Program-made: the position numbers and the translations under genes
Assembly: GCA_001599815.1 (NCBI GenBank)
Contig: BCIA01000002.1
Coordinates: forward strand, 3,383,626-3,447,625
From: Furcasterigmium furcatum
Lineage: Eukaryota; Ascomycota; Sordariomycetes; Glomerellales; Plectosphaerellaceae
Length of the DNA stretch: 64,000 nucleotides
Reading direction: 5' to 3'
Notes under the pieces: model-generated
The model's input: only the letters and a program-made list of their open reading frames with translations
The model's database searches: none
Told to the model about the DNA's origin: nothing
In this document: positions 24,455-35,802 of the stretch, one piece after another
Layout: every line of letters begins with the position of its first letter
How positions within the stretch are numbered: the stretch's first letter is position 1

Positions 24455-25022
24455 CCTTTCATTGCGCTCGACGCGTCTGAAGGCTTGGAGTTGGTCGTCG
24501 AGGTGAACTGACGGCACTGGACGAAGAATTCGAGATTGACAGCTGCCGCCGTCTGAGACCTGAACCGGAGGTCAGGTCACTCAGTGGTTGCTCCACCATG
24601 GATTTTGGCGCGGCGTCAGACTACTAAATTCTTGGCGCTAACATCATGGCCGTCCACAACGGTGCAACTCACGCTGTACAACACGACCGACCGCTGCGCA
24701 ACTAGGTACATTCCAGTGCCTTTCTAACAATTGCGCCTTTCACTTCACTATCTGAAATGAATGACAAATTTTTACGAATTGCTTATGAAGCTTGACACCA
24801 TATGCAGGAGAGAGCAAGTTGGCTTGCATGGCTGTCAACCACAGGGCGCAGAGGAGCACGTCGCAAATGTGACTCAGGGTCGGGACAGGTCTAGCATATA
24901 TACATTGGCAGGTACTAGGTAGAAGATGGGTGGTTATGGTTCCCCTCGCACCAAGTCTCCTACCCAACACCATCGTGATACATACTCTCACTCTTACTCC
25001 TCCCCGCCGAACCACCGCCAAA
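24455..25022. promoter_or_regulatory. Divergent promoter, mRF1 / GST
   Basis: This 570-bp region separates divergent starts. A CATATATAC TATA-like element at about 24895-24903 lies 120 bp before the GST ATG. CTAGGTA elements occur at 24702-24708 and 24915-24922. Confidence 0.5.
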
Positions 25023-25709
25023 ATGGTCTACACCCTGTATATCGGCAATAAGCGCTACTCCTCTTGGTCCATGAGGCCATGGGTCCTCCTGAAGGCCCTC
25101 AACATTCCCTTCGAGGAACAAGTCCACTTCCTGGGCGGCGAATTCCGCCAGCGCGCACTCACCACCTTCTCACCCACTGGCAAGGTCCCATCCCTTCACG
25201 ACGGTGACCTCGTCGTCACCGACTCCCTCGCCATCAGCGAGTACGTCGCCGAGTCCCACCCGTCCGTCTGGCCGGCCGACCGCGCCGCCCGAGCATGGGC
25301 CCGCTGCGCCGCCGCAGAGATGCACTCGAGCTTCGCGGCCCTGCGGAACGAGTGCTCCATGAACGTCGCCCTCAGGATCGACATTGGCCCGCCCGGGGAG
25401 GGGCTGCAGGCTGATGTTGATCGGATCGCCCAGCTGTGGACCGAGGGGCTGACCAAGTTCGGCGGCCCGTGGCTGGCAGGCGCCGAGTTTACGGCCGTCG
25501 ATGCCTTCTACGCGCCGGTTGCCAGCCGTCTTCAGACGTACAGCATCACTTTGCCCGGGCCGGCGGAGGAGTACAAGAACAGGCTGCTCGAGCACCCTGC
25601 CGTGGTGGCTTGGGTGGAGGATGGCCTGAAGGAGTCGGCGAGACTTGACAAGTATGAGGCAGATGCCCTCAAGGGCGGGCGCAAGCTGCTGAAGAACCTG
25701 GCTCCCTAG
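25023..25709 (+). CDS. Glutathione S-transferase, YfcF-like
   Basis: This is an intronless gene of 228 residues. The thioredoxin-fold N-domain begins YTLYIGNKRYSSWSMRPW, where the SSWS run supplies the candidate catalytic serine. The glutathione-binding signature KVPSLHDGDLVVTDSLAIS contains the cis-proline and D/S pair. The helical C-domain includes GGPWLAGAEFTAVDAFYAPV. Serine-type GSTs of this subgroup are common in bacteria (YfcF) and fungi and have peroxidase or conjugation activity. The frame extends upstream with an ATG at 24936, but the fold starts at 25023. The stop codon lies only 127 bp from the stop of the convergent transporter gene. Confidence 0.86.
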   Translation: MVYTLYIGNKRYSSWSMRPWVLLKALNIPFEEQVHFLGGEFRQRALTTFSPTGKVPSLHDGDLVVTDSLAISEYVAESHPSVWPADRAARAWARCAAAEMHSSFAALRNECSMNVALRIDIGPPGEGLQADVDRIAQLWTEGLTKFGGPWLAGAEFTAVDAFYAPVASRLQTYSITLPGPAEEYKNRLLEHPAVVAWVEDGLKESARLDKYEADALKGGRKLLKNLAP

Positions 25710-25836
25710 GCAAAGACTCTGCCAAGGGCAATTCCGGAAGCTGGGGGGTGCGATGATAACCCAAGCCTGTATTCATGAACTAAATTGATCTACCGTAGTC
25801 CCCAACGCCGCGCTGACCTTTGAAACCACTGTGCTC

Positions 25837-27437
25837 TCAGTCGAGCCGACGCACCCTGCCCCAGACTTCGTCGGCATCCTTCTTTCCCTTCGTCTCTGGG
25901 ACGCGGAGGAGGATGAAAATGAAGGAGAGGAGGCCAAAGCCAGCAAAGAGGTAGAAGACGTAGCCGGACCCATTGAATGCTTTGTTCAGCGCGTTGTTGA
26001 CGATGGGGAAGAATTGGGCGACGAGGAATGTAGCAAAGTAGTTTGCCCCCAGAGCCCAAGACTGCGTTGCTCCGACCGCCTCTTGACCGACGAGCTCCGA
26101 CGCGAGAATGAACGGGACGGGGCCCAGGCCGACGGCGAAGAAGGCAACAAAGGCTGCCACGCAGAGGCCAGCAGTAGTCTTGTTCCCCAACATCATCGAC
26201 AAGCCCAGGAAGAGCGTGGTGACGGACTGGCCTGCAGCTGAGATGAGGATGCACGTCTTTCGTCCCAGCCTGTCTGGAAGGACGGAACAGCAGATGGTCA
26301 TGATGAGGTTGACTCCCGAGACGAGAATTGTGAGCAGCGCGGACTGAATGGAAATGGAGTCCTTGAGGAGGGATGTCGAGTACATCATGACGCTGTTGAT
26401 GCCGCAGAGTTGCTGGGCGAACATGATGCCGACAACGGCAACAATGGCAGGCCGGTACAGAGGATCTCGGACCACCTGCATGAATCCGAGATGCACGGGG
26501 GCGGCCTTGTTGTCTTGATTTTGGTTCTCCTCCGCTTGAGACTGGGCGAGCAGTCCTTCTTGCTCGGAATTGACCGCATCGCCACCCCAGGATGCAGTTT
26601 CCTCGGAAATGTCATTGTGCCTGCCACGAATGCGCTGCAGGATCCGTTGGCCCTTGGCCGCATCTCCATTGGCTGCAAGCCAGGAGGGGCTCTCGGGAAC
26701 GAAAAGGAGGCCGAAGGCCTGGGCCAGGGCGATGACCATGCCAGCGCCAAGGATATATCTCCAGGCGTTGCCGTGGCTCAAGAAGTATCCCAAGGTCTGC
26801 GTCAATAAAATGCCGACGTTGATGGAGACCTGGGTCATTGTGCCGAAGAGGCCTCGCTCCTTGGGGGGCGAGATCTCGCTGATGTACAGAGGCACGACGA
26901 CAGTGGCAGCACCTGCACCCATGCCCGAGAGCAGGCGTCCGAGACCGAGCCAGACCGGGCTCGGAGCCAGCGTCTCAAAGGTTGAGCCGGCGAGGAACAC
27001 CAAGGACGTAACTCGCATCGCCGAGAGTCGACCACGCTTGGAAGCATAGGGGCCAGATGAAAGGGCGCCAATGAAGCCACCGATTGTGAAGATGGCGGAG
27101 ACGGTCGAGAACGCGGCGTCGTCCATCGGTATGCATTCAGGGAGCAGGCCTCCCCCCGGCGTCGGTTTGCCAGAGTGGATGAACTTGGAGATGGTCGACT
27201 TGAGGGTGTTCTCAACGGCGTTGCGCTTGCATGTGATGACATCCTGCGGGGTGTTCAGTTCGGCCTGGACAGAAAGGGTCAGCGTTCGTCCCGGATTGTA
27301 CAGATGGGAGAATCAAGGGATCGCCGCACCAGGTGGAAGCCAAACTGGAGTGGCCCGAGGGTTACAACCACGAGGAGGAGGAGAAAGTAGGGGGTGACAT
27401 CGTTGATGCACTGCCTCAGACGCGCAGTGGCAGACAT
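25837..27437 (-). CDS. MFS sugar-porter family protein, Vps73-like
   Basis: Two exons (complement of 25837-27264 and 27330-27437) encode 511 residues with about twelve predicted membrane segments. The intron has a GTGCGG donor and a GCTGACC branch-like site. The N-terminus LGPLQFGFHLAELNTPQDVI and the loop MPMDDA-type segment (ECIPMDDAAFSTVSAIF) resemble yeast Vps73 and GLUT-type porters. Sugar-porter motifs are SKRGRLSAMR, PLYISEISPPKERG, VPESPSWL, FAQQLCGINSVMMYS, PDRLGRK and VPETKG. The QQLCGIN motif is the sugar-binding signature, so a hexose-like substrate is plausible. Yeast Vps73 affects vacuolar sorting but its substrate is unknown. Localisation cannot be set from sequence. Confidence 0.85.
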
Positions 27438-28393
27438 GGCTATGTTAATCGAAGTGGTCTTTCTGCTGGCATGAAATGTTGAAGCCGTGGATAGGATATG
27501 TAGAGGTTGAGAGGAGGTGCGAGATGGATGGAAGTTGGAGCTGGGGTGTGTCAAGTGGGGAGCTGAGCTCCCTTGGAGGTCAGGTCGATCCACAGTGACA
27601 TTCAGGCATGGAAGGGGCGGACAGCAGCTCCGAGGTCCCCCAAGACGGGACGCGTTCAGCCGCCCGAAAGGCGGGGACTCGTGTTTTTGGCGCGCTCGAC
27701 GATCCGTGTCGGACGGGCTGAGCTGAGAATTATTAGACTACCATCGCTGAGCTCAACCTACGTAGGGCGATCTTTTCTGCAACCCTCTCGCCTTGGCACC
27801 TAGGTATAGGTAGTGGAAGATGTTCTGGATCATGTCCTCCCTAGTTGCTTGAAACCTCGAGATCCATCGACAACACGCAATCAGTAGGGGTATGAATTTC
27901 CTTCAGACTATTTCAGATGGGTACGGTATTCCGAGAGATGCCAATGTGCCGACTTGGTACCGATGGGGTCTCTCTGAATGACAGCAGTTCTAGGACGCAA
28001 GTATATGGATCAAACACTCCATAGGGCTTCAAGTTGCGCTCTCTCTCCGTCCCTCTCTCTTTCCATTTATACCTCGGTTTCCAACATCATCTTGGCCTCA
28101 CAGCTTCCAGGTCGGACCTGCCCCGGGATGGGCCGGCCAACATCGGCTCCCCTCCGACACGGAGTGGACCCACGGCGGGGTAGCGGAGGGAGAGCCGGCC
28201 CTCACCCACTGACACAAAGGGCGCCGAGAAAGGCGTCAACCGTCGAGATGACAAATAGGGATTCCGATGAATGGGCTCATTCGTGGAACATCGCTTCAGT
28301 TCTCCGACAGTCTCAAGCTTTACCACTCTTAACACCCTGCCAACTTGTCAATTCCCCTCAACTGCTTCATCCCCGTCCCAACAGCCCAGCGAC
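27438..28393. promoter_or_regulatory. Divergent promoter, Vps73-like / NmrA-like
   Basis: About 950 bp contains a CACCTAGGTATAGGTA element (27797-27812), a CTCTCTC pyrimidine tract (28039-28063) and ATTTATA (28065-28071) upstream of the NmrA-like gene. No coding sequence is supported. Confidence 0.45.
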
Positions 28394-29400
28394 ATGTCTT
28401 TCGAGCCCAAGAGCCTGCTCCTCTTCGGAGCCACTGGCCAGATCGGCCGGTTCATAACCGAGCAGATCCTCAAGGCTCAGCCCGCTTTTGAGAAGGTTTC
28501 CATCTTCACCTCCGAGGGAACTGCGTCGAAGAAGGCGGAATACATCTCGGACCTGAAGAAGAAGGGAGTCAATGTCATCACGGGAGACGTCACGAGCGAG
28601 CAGGATGTGAAGGCCGCCTACTCTGGCGTAGACACCGTCATCTCTGCAGTCGGAAGAGATGTCCTGGAGTCCCAGATCCAGCTCATCCGCATCGCCGAGG
28701 AGTCGTCGGACGTCAAGTGGTTCTTCCCCTCCGAGTACGGCACCGACATCGAGTACGGTCCTCAGAGCGCCAGCGAGAAGCCTCACCAGCTGAAGCTCAA
28801 GGTCCGCAAGTATGTCAGGGAGAACGTTCAGCGCCTCAAGTACACTTTCGTGGTGACTGGCCCTTACATCGACATGTACCTCAACCTCTCCGCTGTTGCC
28901 CCCGAGGCCGGCGGCTTCAGCTCGAAAGAGAAGAGGGCCATCCTCGTCGAAGACGGTGAGGGCAAGGTCGGATTTACGACCATGCCTGAGTAAGTACATT
29001 GTTTCATAAGGTGGCCGAAACGAGTTCGCTAATACACTACAGCGTGGGCAAAGCGGTTGTTGCGGCCCTTCGCCACCCCGAGGCGTCCTTCAACAAGGCC
29101 CTGAAGGTCCAATCCTTCGTGGTGACTCCCAAGCAGATTCTGGCCGAGTTTGAGAAGCAAACCGGCAGCCAGTGGCAGACTTCGTATTCTTCGCTCCAGG
29201 CGCTGAAAGATGCCGAGCAGAAGGCATGGGGCGAGGGCAAGCCCTACGCGGTCATCTTCACTCTGCGCCGCATCTGGTCAGAGGGCGGTACCCTATATGA
29301 GAAGACGGACAACGAGAGCATTGGGCTGAAGGATACGGAGCTGGAGACTTTGGAGGATGCTATCAGGAGAGAGCTCACTACCGGCTGGCAGGGAGCTTGA
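28394..29400 (+). CDS. NmrA/isoflavone-reductase-like NAD(P)-binding protein
   Basis: Two exons, 28394-28989 and 29043-29400, give 317 residues. The 53-bp intron has a GTAAGT donor. The N-terminal Rossmann motif is [13 protein letters not shown] (GxxGxxG). Further family features are [36 protein letters not shown], the lysine-bearing helix [13 protein letters not shown] and the [11 protein letters not shown] strand. These match atypical short-chain dehydrogenases of the isoflavone reductase/PCBER type. Fungal members include NADPH-sensing regulators and reductases acting on phenolics. The substrate is unknown. Start and intron are well supported. Confidence 0.88.
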
Positions 29401-29912
29401 ATAGGCCTCAAACTATCAATGGCCTCCGCTATAGTAGTAGTATGTAGTAAGGTAGTCAGGGAAATGCTTAGGGCTAGGGCCAGCAGCTGTCGGCAGCGCT
29501 GGGCCAGAACTGGCGAGAGCTACGATCATACATATCGAGTGTATTGGGACCTCGTTGTCGGGCGCTCCAAGTGAAACCGGTGACGAGACTTCAACAATCC
29601 TTTGGCTGGAAAGTTCCATGTGAATGTTTGTATCGTCGGGATAGGGCTCACTCAGGGGCACCCTCAAGGTGCGAAGGGCGAGTGGGGGCTGACTAAGGCC
29701 TCGGCAGGAAATGCACTGCACCTGGATGGATATTTGGACAGGACAGCTCCAGGAACGGAAACTTGGCCAACGAAATGTGTTGTCCGATTGGGACTTGAAC
29801 CTCAATTGACGGATCCTAACAGCACTTTAGGGTCACATACCCAATGGAAACGCTTGGTTTTCCGTAGATACACTCCTTTTCATTTTCTTTTCTCCTCCCC
29901 TGACAGCCCAGC
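29401..29912. promoter_or_regulatory. Intergenic region upstream of GPI13
   Basis: This is a 512-bp tandem spacer with the 3' UTR of the NmrA-like gene and the promoter of GPI13. A T/C-rich patch at 29874-29900 immediately precedes the start codon. No other feature is seen. Confidence 0.45.
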
Positions 29913-32900
29913 ATGCCGGAACGCAATCCCCGACCACTCGGTCCCTCCGCCGACTACAAGACCATCGCCGAAGAGTACGCGCGCGCGAAGCGTGCCAAAG
30001 AGGTGGAAGAAGCAGACAAGAAGGGCGAGGATATCAATGACGAGCAGAAGAAGGCCGAGGCGCGGGAGAAGCTGCGCAAGGCCGTTGAAGGCCGCCGGAA
30101 GAGCGCGTTCGAGCGGCGCTGGTGGTGGGCCGTCGGGTTTTGGACCTGGATGCTCGTCATACATGCTCTTGGCGTCGTCTTCTTCACAAACGGCTTCTTG
30201 TTGACGAGATTGGTCCTCGAAGACAAGTCGGAATGCGGCACTCCTCCCGTCGAGATCTCGGAAACCTGGACAGGCCGGGGCACCACGGACGGCGGGTGCT
30301 GGCACCCCAAGTCCTTCGACAAGGCCGTGGTCGTCATCATCGATGCATTGCGATACGACTTTACCGTGCCGGTCGATGACCAGGCGCCTTTTCACAACGC
30401 ATTTCCATTCCTCCACGAAACAGCGCTCCGGTCCCCCGAGCATGCCGTTCTTCTGCCATTCATCGCCGACCCGCCAACGGCGACACTGCAGCGCCTCAAG
30501 GGTCTCACGACAGGCACCCTGCCGACATTTGTCGACATCGGGTCCAGCTTCGCCGGGACGGCTATCGACGAGGACAACCTGATGATGCAGCTGAAGGGCC
30601 TCGGCAAACGAATTGTCCACCTTGGAGACGATACCTGGCTATCGTTGTTCCCCGACTACTTCGAGCCTAACATCAGCCGTGCATACGACAGTTTCAATGT
30701 CTGGGATCTGCACACGGTTGACACTGGAGTTATTGACCATCTCTCCCCCCTGTTGAAGTCCGACAAGAAGGACAGCTGGGACCTTCTCATTGGCCATCTG
30801 TTGGGTGTAGACCATGCAGGCCACCGTTACGGCCCAGACCATTCCGCGATGACAGCAAAGTTGCAGCAGATGGATGGGTTCATTCGCGATGTCGCCGCCG
30901 AGATTGATGACGATACGGTTCTTTTTGTCATGGGCGACCACGGAATGGACGGGAAAGGAGACCATGGCGGGGAGAGTGACGACGAGGTCGAGGCGGCGTT
31001 GTGGATGTACACGAAGCGCCCCTTCTTTGGCAGGACGGATCCTGCTTTCGTCACTCCTCCAGCCACAGCTAAGCAACGGCCCGTGAATCAGATTGATCTG
31101 GTGCCGACGCTGGCCTTGTTGCTTGGAATCCCGATCCCCTTCAACAACCTGGGAGCCCCCATCGAGGAGGCCTTCGCAGGAACCAAAGGCAACGACTGGA
31201 AAAACCTAGCCGCTGTTTCCAGGATTGCTGCGGCTGGCATCCAGCGCTATCAGGATGCCTACTTTGCGGCCCGCGGTATTGAAAGATCGTCATCTAGCCC
31301 GACATCCATTGTCCTCCAGCAGGCTCACGACATTTGGCAGGCCAAGACCTGGAAGGAGGCCTACCAGACCTTTTCTGCTTTCCAAGCCCAGAATCTGAGA
31401 GTCTGCAAAGACCTTTGGGCGAGATTTGACGTTCCGAAGATGCTGACAGGCATCTCCGTCATGGCGGCCAGCTTGCTGGTGCTGCTGGCGTACTCCTCAA
31501 GGGATGAAGAGGAAGACTTTGCTGCCACCGAAGATATCGAACTTGACTTCGCCGAGAGGAAGCTGGAGATTCTTAATTCCGGTCCGGATTCGACGGCGTC
31601 ATACAAGACGATGCACAAAGAACTCGTTATTGCTGCCATCGTAGGCGCCATCCCGGGAGCCGTGGTGGGCGCCATAGGCTCCTCGCTCATCGGCCTGGAA
31701 GATCTATCATATGCTGCAGCATCTGCTGCTCTGGCAAGCATTTTGGCCGCCTTGATATCCCTGACCGGCGCCGGCAAGTCTCTCCTCAACATTGTTCCAA
31801 ATACGATCTGGGGCTGGCTGGCTGTCATCTTCACGGTCGGTCAATCGGCCGGCTTCGCTTCGAATTCGTATACGATATGGGAGGACTCGATCCTCCTTTT
31901 CTTCATCAGCACTTTTGGTGCTGTCAGCGCCATCGCCTCGTTCTCCATTTCCGACTCGAAGGACCGGACGCTGGCTGTCTACCACTCCGTCGTCTTCATC
32001 GTCCTGGGAAGGGTTGCGTCCTTCTCCAAGCTGTGTAGAGAGGAGCAGATGCCGTACTGCGCTTCGACGTACTACGCCTCGGCCACGTCGTCCACATCGG
32101 CCGCATGGCAGCTCATCATTCCATTTGCTGTGGCCGTGCTGCTGCCTACGTTGGTCAAATCATTCCTGGCGCCCTCTCGTTCGTTCGAGGGTCTGGCGCC
32201 GACCTGGATCGGATACATCTACCGCACGTGCCTCTTCTTCGCCGCGACCTACTGGGTCCTTGACGCTGCGGACAATGGTGACTGGTTCCCCAGTCTTCCA
32301 GCTCAGTCCCTGAAGACGCTGGCTGTATATCTAGCTCAACTCATCCTAGCTCTGGTGTTTGTAGCTGGGTCGACAGCCTTCGTCTGGGCCCCGCCTCTGG
32401 TCTCAGTATTTAGCACCTCCAACGCAGCGGGCAGCACGCAGCTCACGATTCTGGGCTACGGCAACACGAACGGCGCCAGGTACTTGCTCCTGCCGCTCAA
32501 CATGCTCGCCGGCTGCATCCTGGTCTCCAAACCCATGGGCGGCGGTGCACTGGCCCTTATCTTCTGGCAGATCATGTCCCTCATGGAGATCCTTGACCTG
32601 AACTCATTGACAGCCGAGTCAATCGGCCCTGTCATGCTGGGTCTGCTCGGCAACTACGGATACTTCAAGACAGGCCACCAGGCCACTCTGTCGAGTCTCC
32701 AGTGGGACAGCGCCTTCATCCCGCTCTTCACGCTGCGGTACCCCTGGAGTCCCATCATCGTGGCGCTCAACACCTTTGCAGGACAGATCATCGCAGCTTC
32801 GGCCATTCCCCTGGTGGTCATGTGGAAGGTGGGACCGAAGAGGAAGGGCATCCTCGAGAGCGCCAGTAGAGCTCTCGGGACCTTTGTGGCTTACTTTGCC

Positions 32901-33095
32901 GTGGAATCTCTGGCGACGATGGCGTGGGCCGGGCACCTCAGGAGACATCTCATGCTGTTCCGCGTGTTCAGCCCGAGGTACATGATGGGAGCGGCGGCGC
33001 TGCTGGCCATGGACGTCGTGGCCATTCTGATAACCATGACTGGCGTGCGGTCCAACACGCTGGCGGTCGGCGAAGTGTTCGGCTTTGCCGATTGA
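29913..33095 (+). CDS. GPI13: GPI ethanolamine phosphate transferase 3 (Gpi13/PIG-O)
   Basis: This is an intronless gene of 1060 residues, about the length of yeast Gpi13 (roughly 1,000). A K/E-rich cytosolic N-terminus precedes a first membrane segment (WWWAVGFWTWMLVIHALGVV, residues about 70-90). The lumenal alkaline-phosphatase-like domain includes AVVVIIDALRYDF, TLPTFVDIGSSF, GDDTWLSLFPDYF, LLIGHLLGVDHAGHRYGP and FVMGDHGMDGKGDHGG, which carry the metal-binding Asp and His residues. From about residue 510 there are many hydrophobic segments. The enzyme adds ethanolamine phosphate to the third mannose of GPI precursors in the ER, the link later joined to protein. It is essential in yeast. 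HLLGVDHAGHR and the overall start fit PIG-O rather than Gpi7 or Mcd4. Confidence 0.92.
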   Translation: MPERNPRPLGPSADYKTIAEEYARAKRAKEVEEADKKGEDINDEQKKAEAREKLRKAVEGRRKSAFERRWWWAVGFWTWMLVIHALGVVFFTNGFLLTRLVLEDKSECGTPPVEISETWTGRGTTDGGCWHPKSFDKAVVVIIDALRYDFTVPVDDQAPFHNAFPFLHETALRSPEHAVLLPFIADPPTATLQRLKGLTTGTLPTFVDIGSSFAGTAIDEDNLMMQLKGLGKRIVHLGDDTWLSLFPDYFEPNISRAYDSFNVWDLHTVDTGVIDHLSPLLKSDKKDSWDLLIGHLLGVDHAGHRYGPDHSAMTAKLQQMDGFIRDVAAEIDDDTVLFVMGDHGMDGKGDHGGESDDEVEAALWMYTKRPFFGRTDPAFVTPPATAKQRPVNQIDLVPTLALLLGIPIPFNNLGAPIEEAFAGTKGNDWKNLAAVSRIAAAGIQRYQDAYFAARGIERSSSSPTSIVLQQAHDIWQAKTWKEAYQTFSAFQAQNLRVCKDLWARFDVPKMLTGISVMAASLLVLLAYSSRDEEEDFAATEDIELDFAERKLEILNSGPDSTASYKTMHKELVIAAIVGAIPGAVVGAIGSSLIGLEDLSYAAASAALASILAALISLTGAGKSLLNIVPNTIWGWLAVIFTVGQSAGFASNSYTIWEDSILLFFISTFGAVSAIASFSISDSKDRTLAVYHSVVFIVLGRVASFSKLCREEQMPYCASTYYASATSSTSAAWQLIIPFAVAVLLPTLVKSFLAPSRSFEGLAPTWIGYIYRTCLFFAATYWVLDAADNGDWFPSLPAQSLKTLAVYLAQLILALVFVAGSTAFVWAPPLVSVFSTSNAAGSTQLTILGYGNTNGARYLLLPLNMLAGCILVSKPMGGGALALIFWQIMSLMEILDLNSLTAESIGPVMLGLLGNYGYFKTGHQATLSSLQWDSAFIPLFTLRYPWSPIIVALNTFAGQIIAASAIPLVVMWKVGPKRKGILESASRALGTFVAYFAVESLATMAWAGHLRRHLMLFRVFSPRYMMGAAALLAMDVVAILITMTGVRSNTLAVGEVFGFAD

Positions 33096-34049
33096 GATAG
33101 TACAGACGCTGCCAAGAGGCATTGCGCAGGCATGCTCCCCCTCGCCTTAAAATATAGACCCTGGATTCACCTGTGATTGCATTGCACAATGCGAAGAACG
33201 TCGTACTGGACTGTTTGCCATGTTTGTGGTGTCACCGGAAGGGGAAAAGGTTGCCTCCTTTTTGTACTCGATGTCTGAATGCCGATTGTCCCCAATCGGG
33301 GTCTCCAACAAGGCCTTGGAAAGCCTCGACAAGCCTATTGTGAAACATTTCGAAGATCCAAGTGAAGCTTTGGTGTGGTCCATGTTCCAGTGGCAGTGTG
33401 GGGTGTTGATTATATAATCGCACGGCACGCTCACAAAGCCCACTTCTCCATTGTCGCCTTTCCGTCCTCGGACAAGTGGGAAAGCTCGGGGCAAGTCGTG
33501 ATCGCTGGCTCTTGTGTTTTTCCAGTGCCTTCTTCATCCCCATCCCATCCGTCTGCTGGTCCCCAATCTTGCGCTTCGACTCAAGCACAGCTCCTTCAGC
33601 ACTCCCCCAACCCGGCTCTCCCCCGACCTCCCACCGCGCATCGGCCTCTTCATCGTCCCTGGACGTTGTATTCCTTTTTCGAATCTCGTCTCTTTCCTTG
33701 ACGAGTTGACGTCTCGTGATCCTGCATCGGACAGCCAGGCTCCATCTTCTTGCCCTACCACCTCCCCCGTCGATCTTTTCGAAGCTCGCCGCACGAAGCC
33801 CGCTTGCGTACTGCGCAAAGAATCTACCTGCCCGAATCACATAGAGCCTGAGGTACACTCCTTCCCAACTACTTATTCATCTTGGATTTGGCTAAAGCTC
33901 CTGCCTCTAGCCTAGCACGCACCCCAGCCCGATTTTCGCCTGGTCGCCGTACATCTTTCGTAATACCTCCGCGACCTCCTCCTCATCACCACCGCCACCT
34001 CAACTGCGCAATATCCGTCGGTTCGATATCCGTACACAAAACAGCAATC
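33096..34049. promoter_or_regulatory. Intergenic region, GPI13 to G3BP-like gene
   Basis: About 950 bp holds the GPI13 3' UTR and the promoter plus leader of the next gene. From about 33500 it is strongly C/T-rich. A 65-codon frame at 33220-33417 and a long antisense frame have no recognisable features. Confidence 0.4.
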
Positions 34050-35802
34050 ATGGCGGCCAACGGTAGCTTCGTGACCCAGGACCTCAAGGGCGACGAGCAG
34101 GCCGCTGCTCCCGCCGTCGAATCCGGCTCCACCAACAACAGCAACCTCAGCAAAGATGAGGTTGGCTGGTACTTCGTGGAGCAGTACTACACGACCCTGA
34201 GCAAGACCCCCGAGAAGCTTCACGTATGTTGCGACCAACTGTCTCGCATTGGAGTGTTGGAACTACCGGCTGACCTTTGATAGCTCTTCTACGGCAAGCG
34301 CTCCCAGTTCGTGTACGGCAAGGAGGCCGAGGTTGCCACTGTCTCTGTTGGCCGTGCTGTGAGTTCTCAAGATGTCATTCTGCTCCGGCGGCTGCGGTTC
34401 GCTGACTCTTTCTGTTCCAGGCCATCCAGGAGCGCATCAAGGAGCTCGATTTCCAGGACTGCAAGGTCCGCGTTACCAACGTTGACTCGATGGCCTCTTT
34501 CGACAATATTGTGATCCAGGTCATTGGAGAGACCTCCAACAGGAACGCCGAGCCCTCCAAGTTCTGCCAGACATTCGTCCTTGCCCCCCAGCCCAGCGGA
34601 TACTTCGTTGTTAACGACATCCTTCGCTTCATCAGCGAGGACGAGGAGGAGGAGGTTCCCGTTGTTCAGCGTGACGCCCCTGCCATCGTCGACACTGAGG
34701 AGACCCAGGCGCCCGTCGAAACTGAGGAGGTCGAGAGCCAGGAGGCTGGCGTCGATGCTGATGCCGTCGATGAGAAGCTCGAGGAGCAGGAGGAGGAGGA
34801 AGAAACCCCCGCCGTCGAGGCTCCTGCCCCCAGCAAGCCCGAAGTCGCCGTTCCGGAGATTCGCAAGGTCGAGGAGCCCGTCAAGGCCGAGCCTGCCCCC
34901 GAAGTTGTTGCCGACCCCGAGGTCACCGCTCAGGAGATCGCCGAGGAGGACATCAAGGAGCCGGAGAAGCCTGTCGACCCCAGCCCGACTCCCACTTCCG
35001 CCCCTCCCCAGGCGGTTCCTGCCCCTGCCCCTGTGCCTTCTAAGCCCCTTTCTTGGGCAAGCCGTGCTGCTGCTGCCGCTAGCATCGGACCCAAGCCTGT
35101 TGTCCCTGCTATTCCCAAGACTGCGGCCCCTTCTACCCAGAGCAAGCCTGCCGCCCCTAAGCCTGCTGCTGCTGCTGCTGCTGCCACCCCTGCTTCTGGT
35201 TCTGCTCCCGCCGTTCAGCAGCCCAGCGCACCTGCTCAGCAGCCTACCGAGTCCAAGGAGTCCAGCGAGTGGCAGTCGGTGTCGGACTCCAAGCGCCAGA
35301 ACCGTCCTCAGTCCATCTCTGGGCCTCCCGCTGACAACGGCGCCCTGGGCTATGTCAAGTATGTGACCGACAAGGTTGACACTGAGGAGCTCCGCGCGGC
35401 TCTGCAGCGCCACGGCGAGCTCACCTACTTCGACGTCAACCGTCAAAAGGTATGTCCCCTCGCGATCCTGTCATTGGTCGGGGCTAACATCCAGAACAGA
35501 ACTGCGCCTTCGTCGAGTTCGCCACCGCTGCGGGCTACCAGGCCGCTGTTGCGGCCAACCCGCATGTCATCAACGGCGAGAACATCGTCGTCGAGCCCAG
35601 GCGACCCAAGGCCGGAGCGTATGGCGGTAGCAACTACGCCTCCGGACCCCGCAACGTCCCTAACAGGGGCCGCGGCGGCTTCGATGGCCCACGTTCTGGA
35701 AGCCAGAGTGGTGGCAGGGGCAACTTTGCGGGCGGTCAGGGACGTGGCCGCGGAGGTGCTCCCCGCGGCCGCGGCGCCTCGCAGGCCACCACCAATGCCT
35801 GA
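34050..35802 (+). CDS. G3BP/Bre5-like protein: NTF2 domain, RRM, RGG tail
   Basis: Four exons (34050-34223, 34284-34358, 34421-35449, 35500-35802) encode 526 residues. All introns are GT-AG and sit between codons. An NTF2-like domain spans about residues 35-165 (VGWYFVEQYYTTLSKTPEKLHLFYG ... NDILRFI). It is followed by a long E/P/A-rich disordered region, an RRM at about 390-470 (GYVKYVTDKVDTEEL and the RNP1-like NCAFVEFATAAGYQAAV), and an RGG/GRG-rich tail. The order matches G3BP and yeast Bre5. These proteins act with the Ubp3/USP10 deubiquitinase and in RNA granules. Which of these roles holds here is inferred from domain order only. The second exon is 75 bp. Confidence 0.9.

Noticed and set aside
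33232..33858. 208-codon minus-strand frame in the GPI13/G3BP spacer
   Set aside because: No recognisable domain, and it overlaps the C/T-rich leader of the next gene.
34367..35446. 359-codon minus-strand frame opposite the G3BP-like gene
   Set aside because: It runs through introns and exons of a clear gene and is Leu/Gly/Ser-rich shadow sequence.
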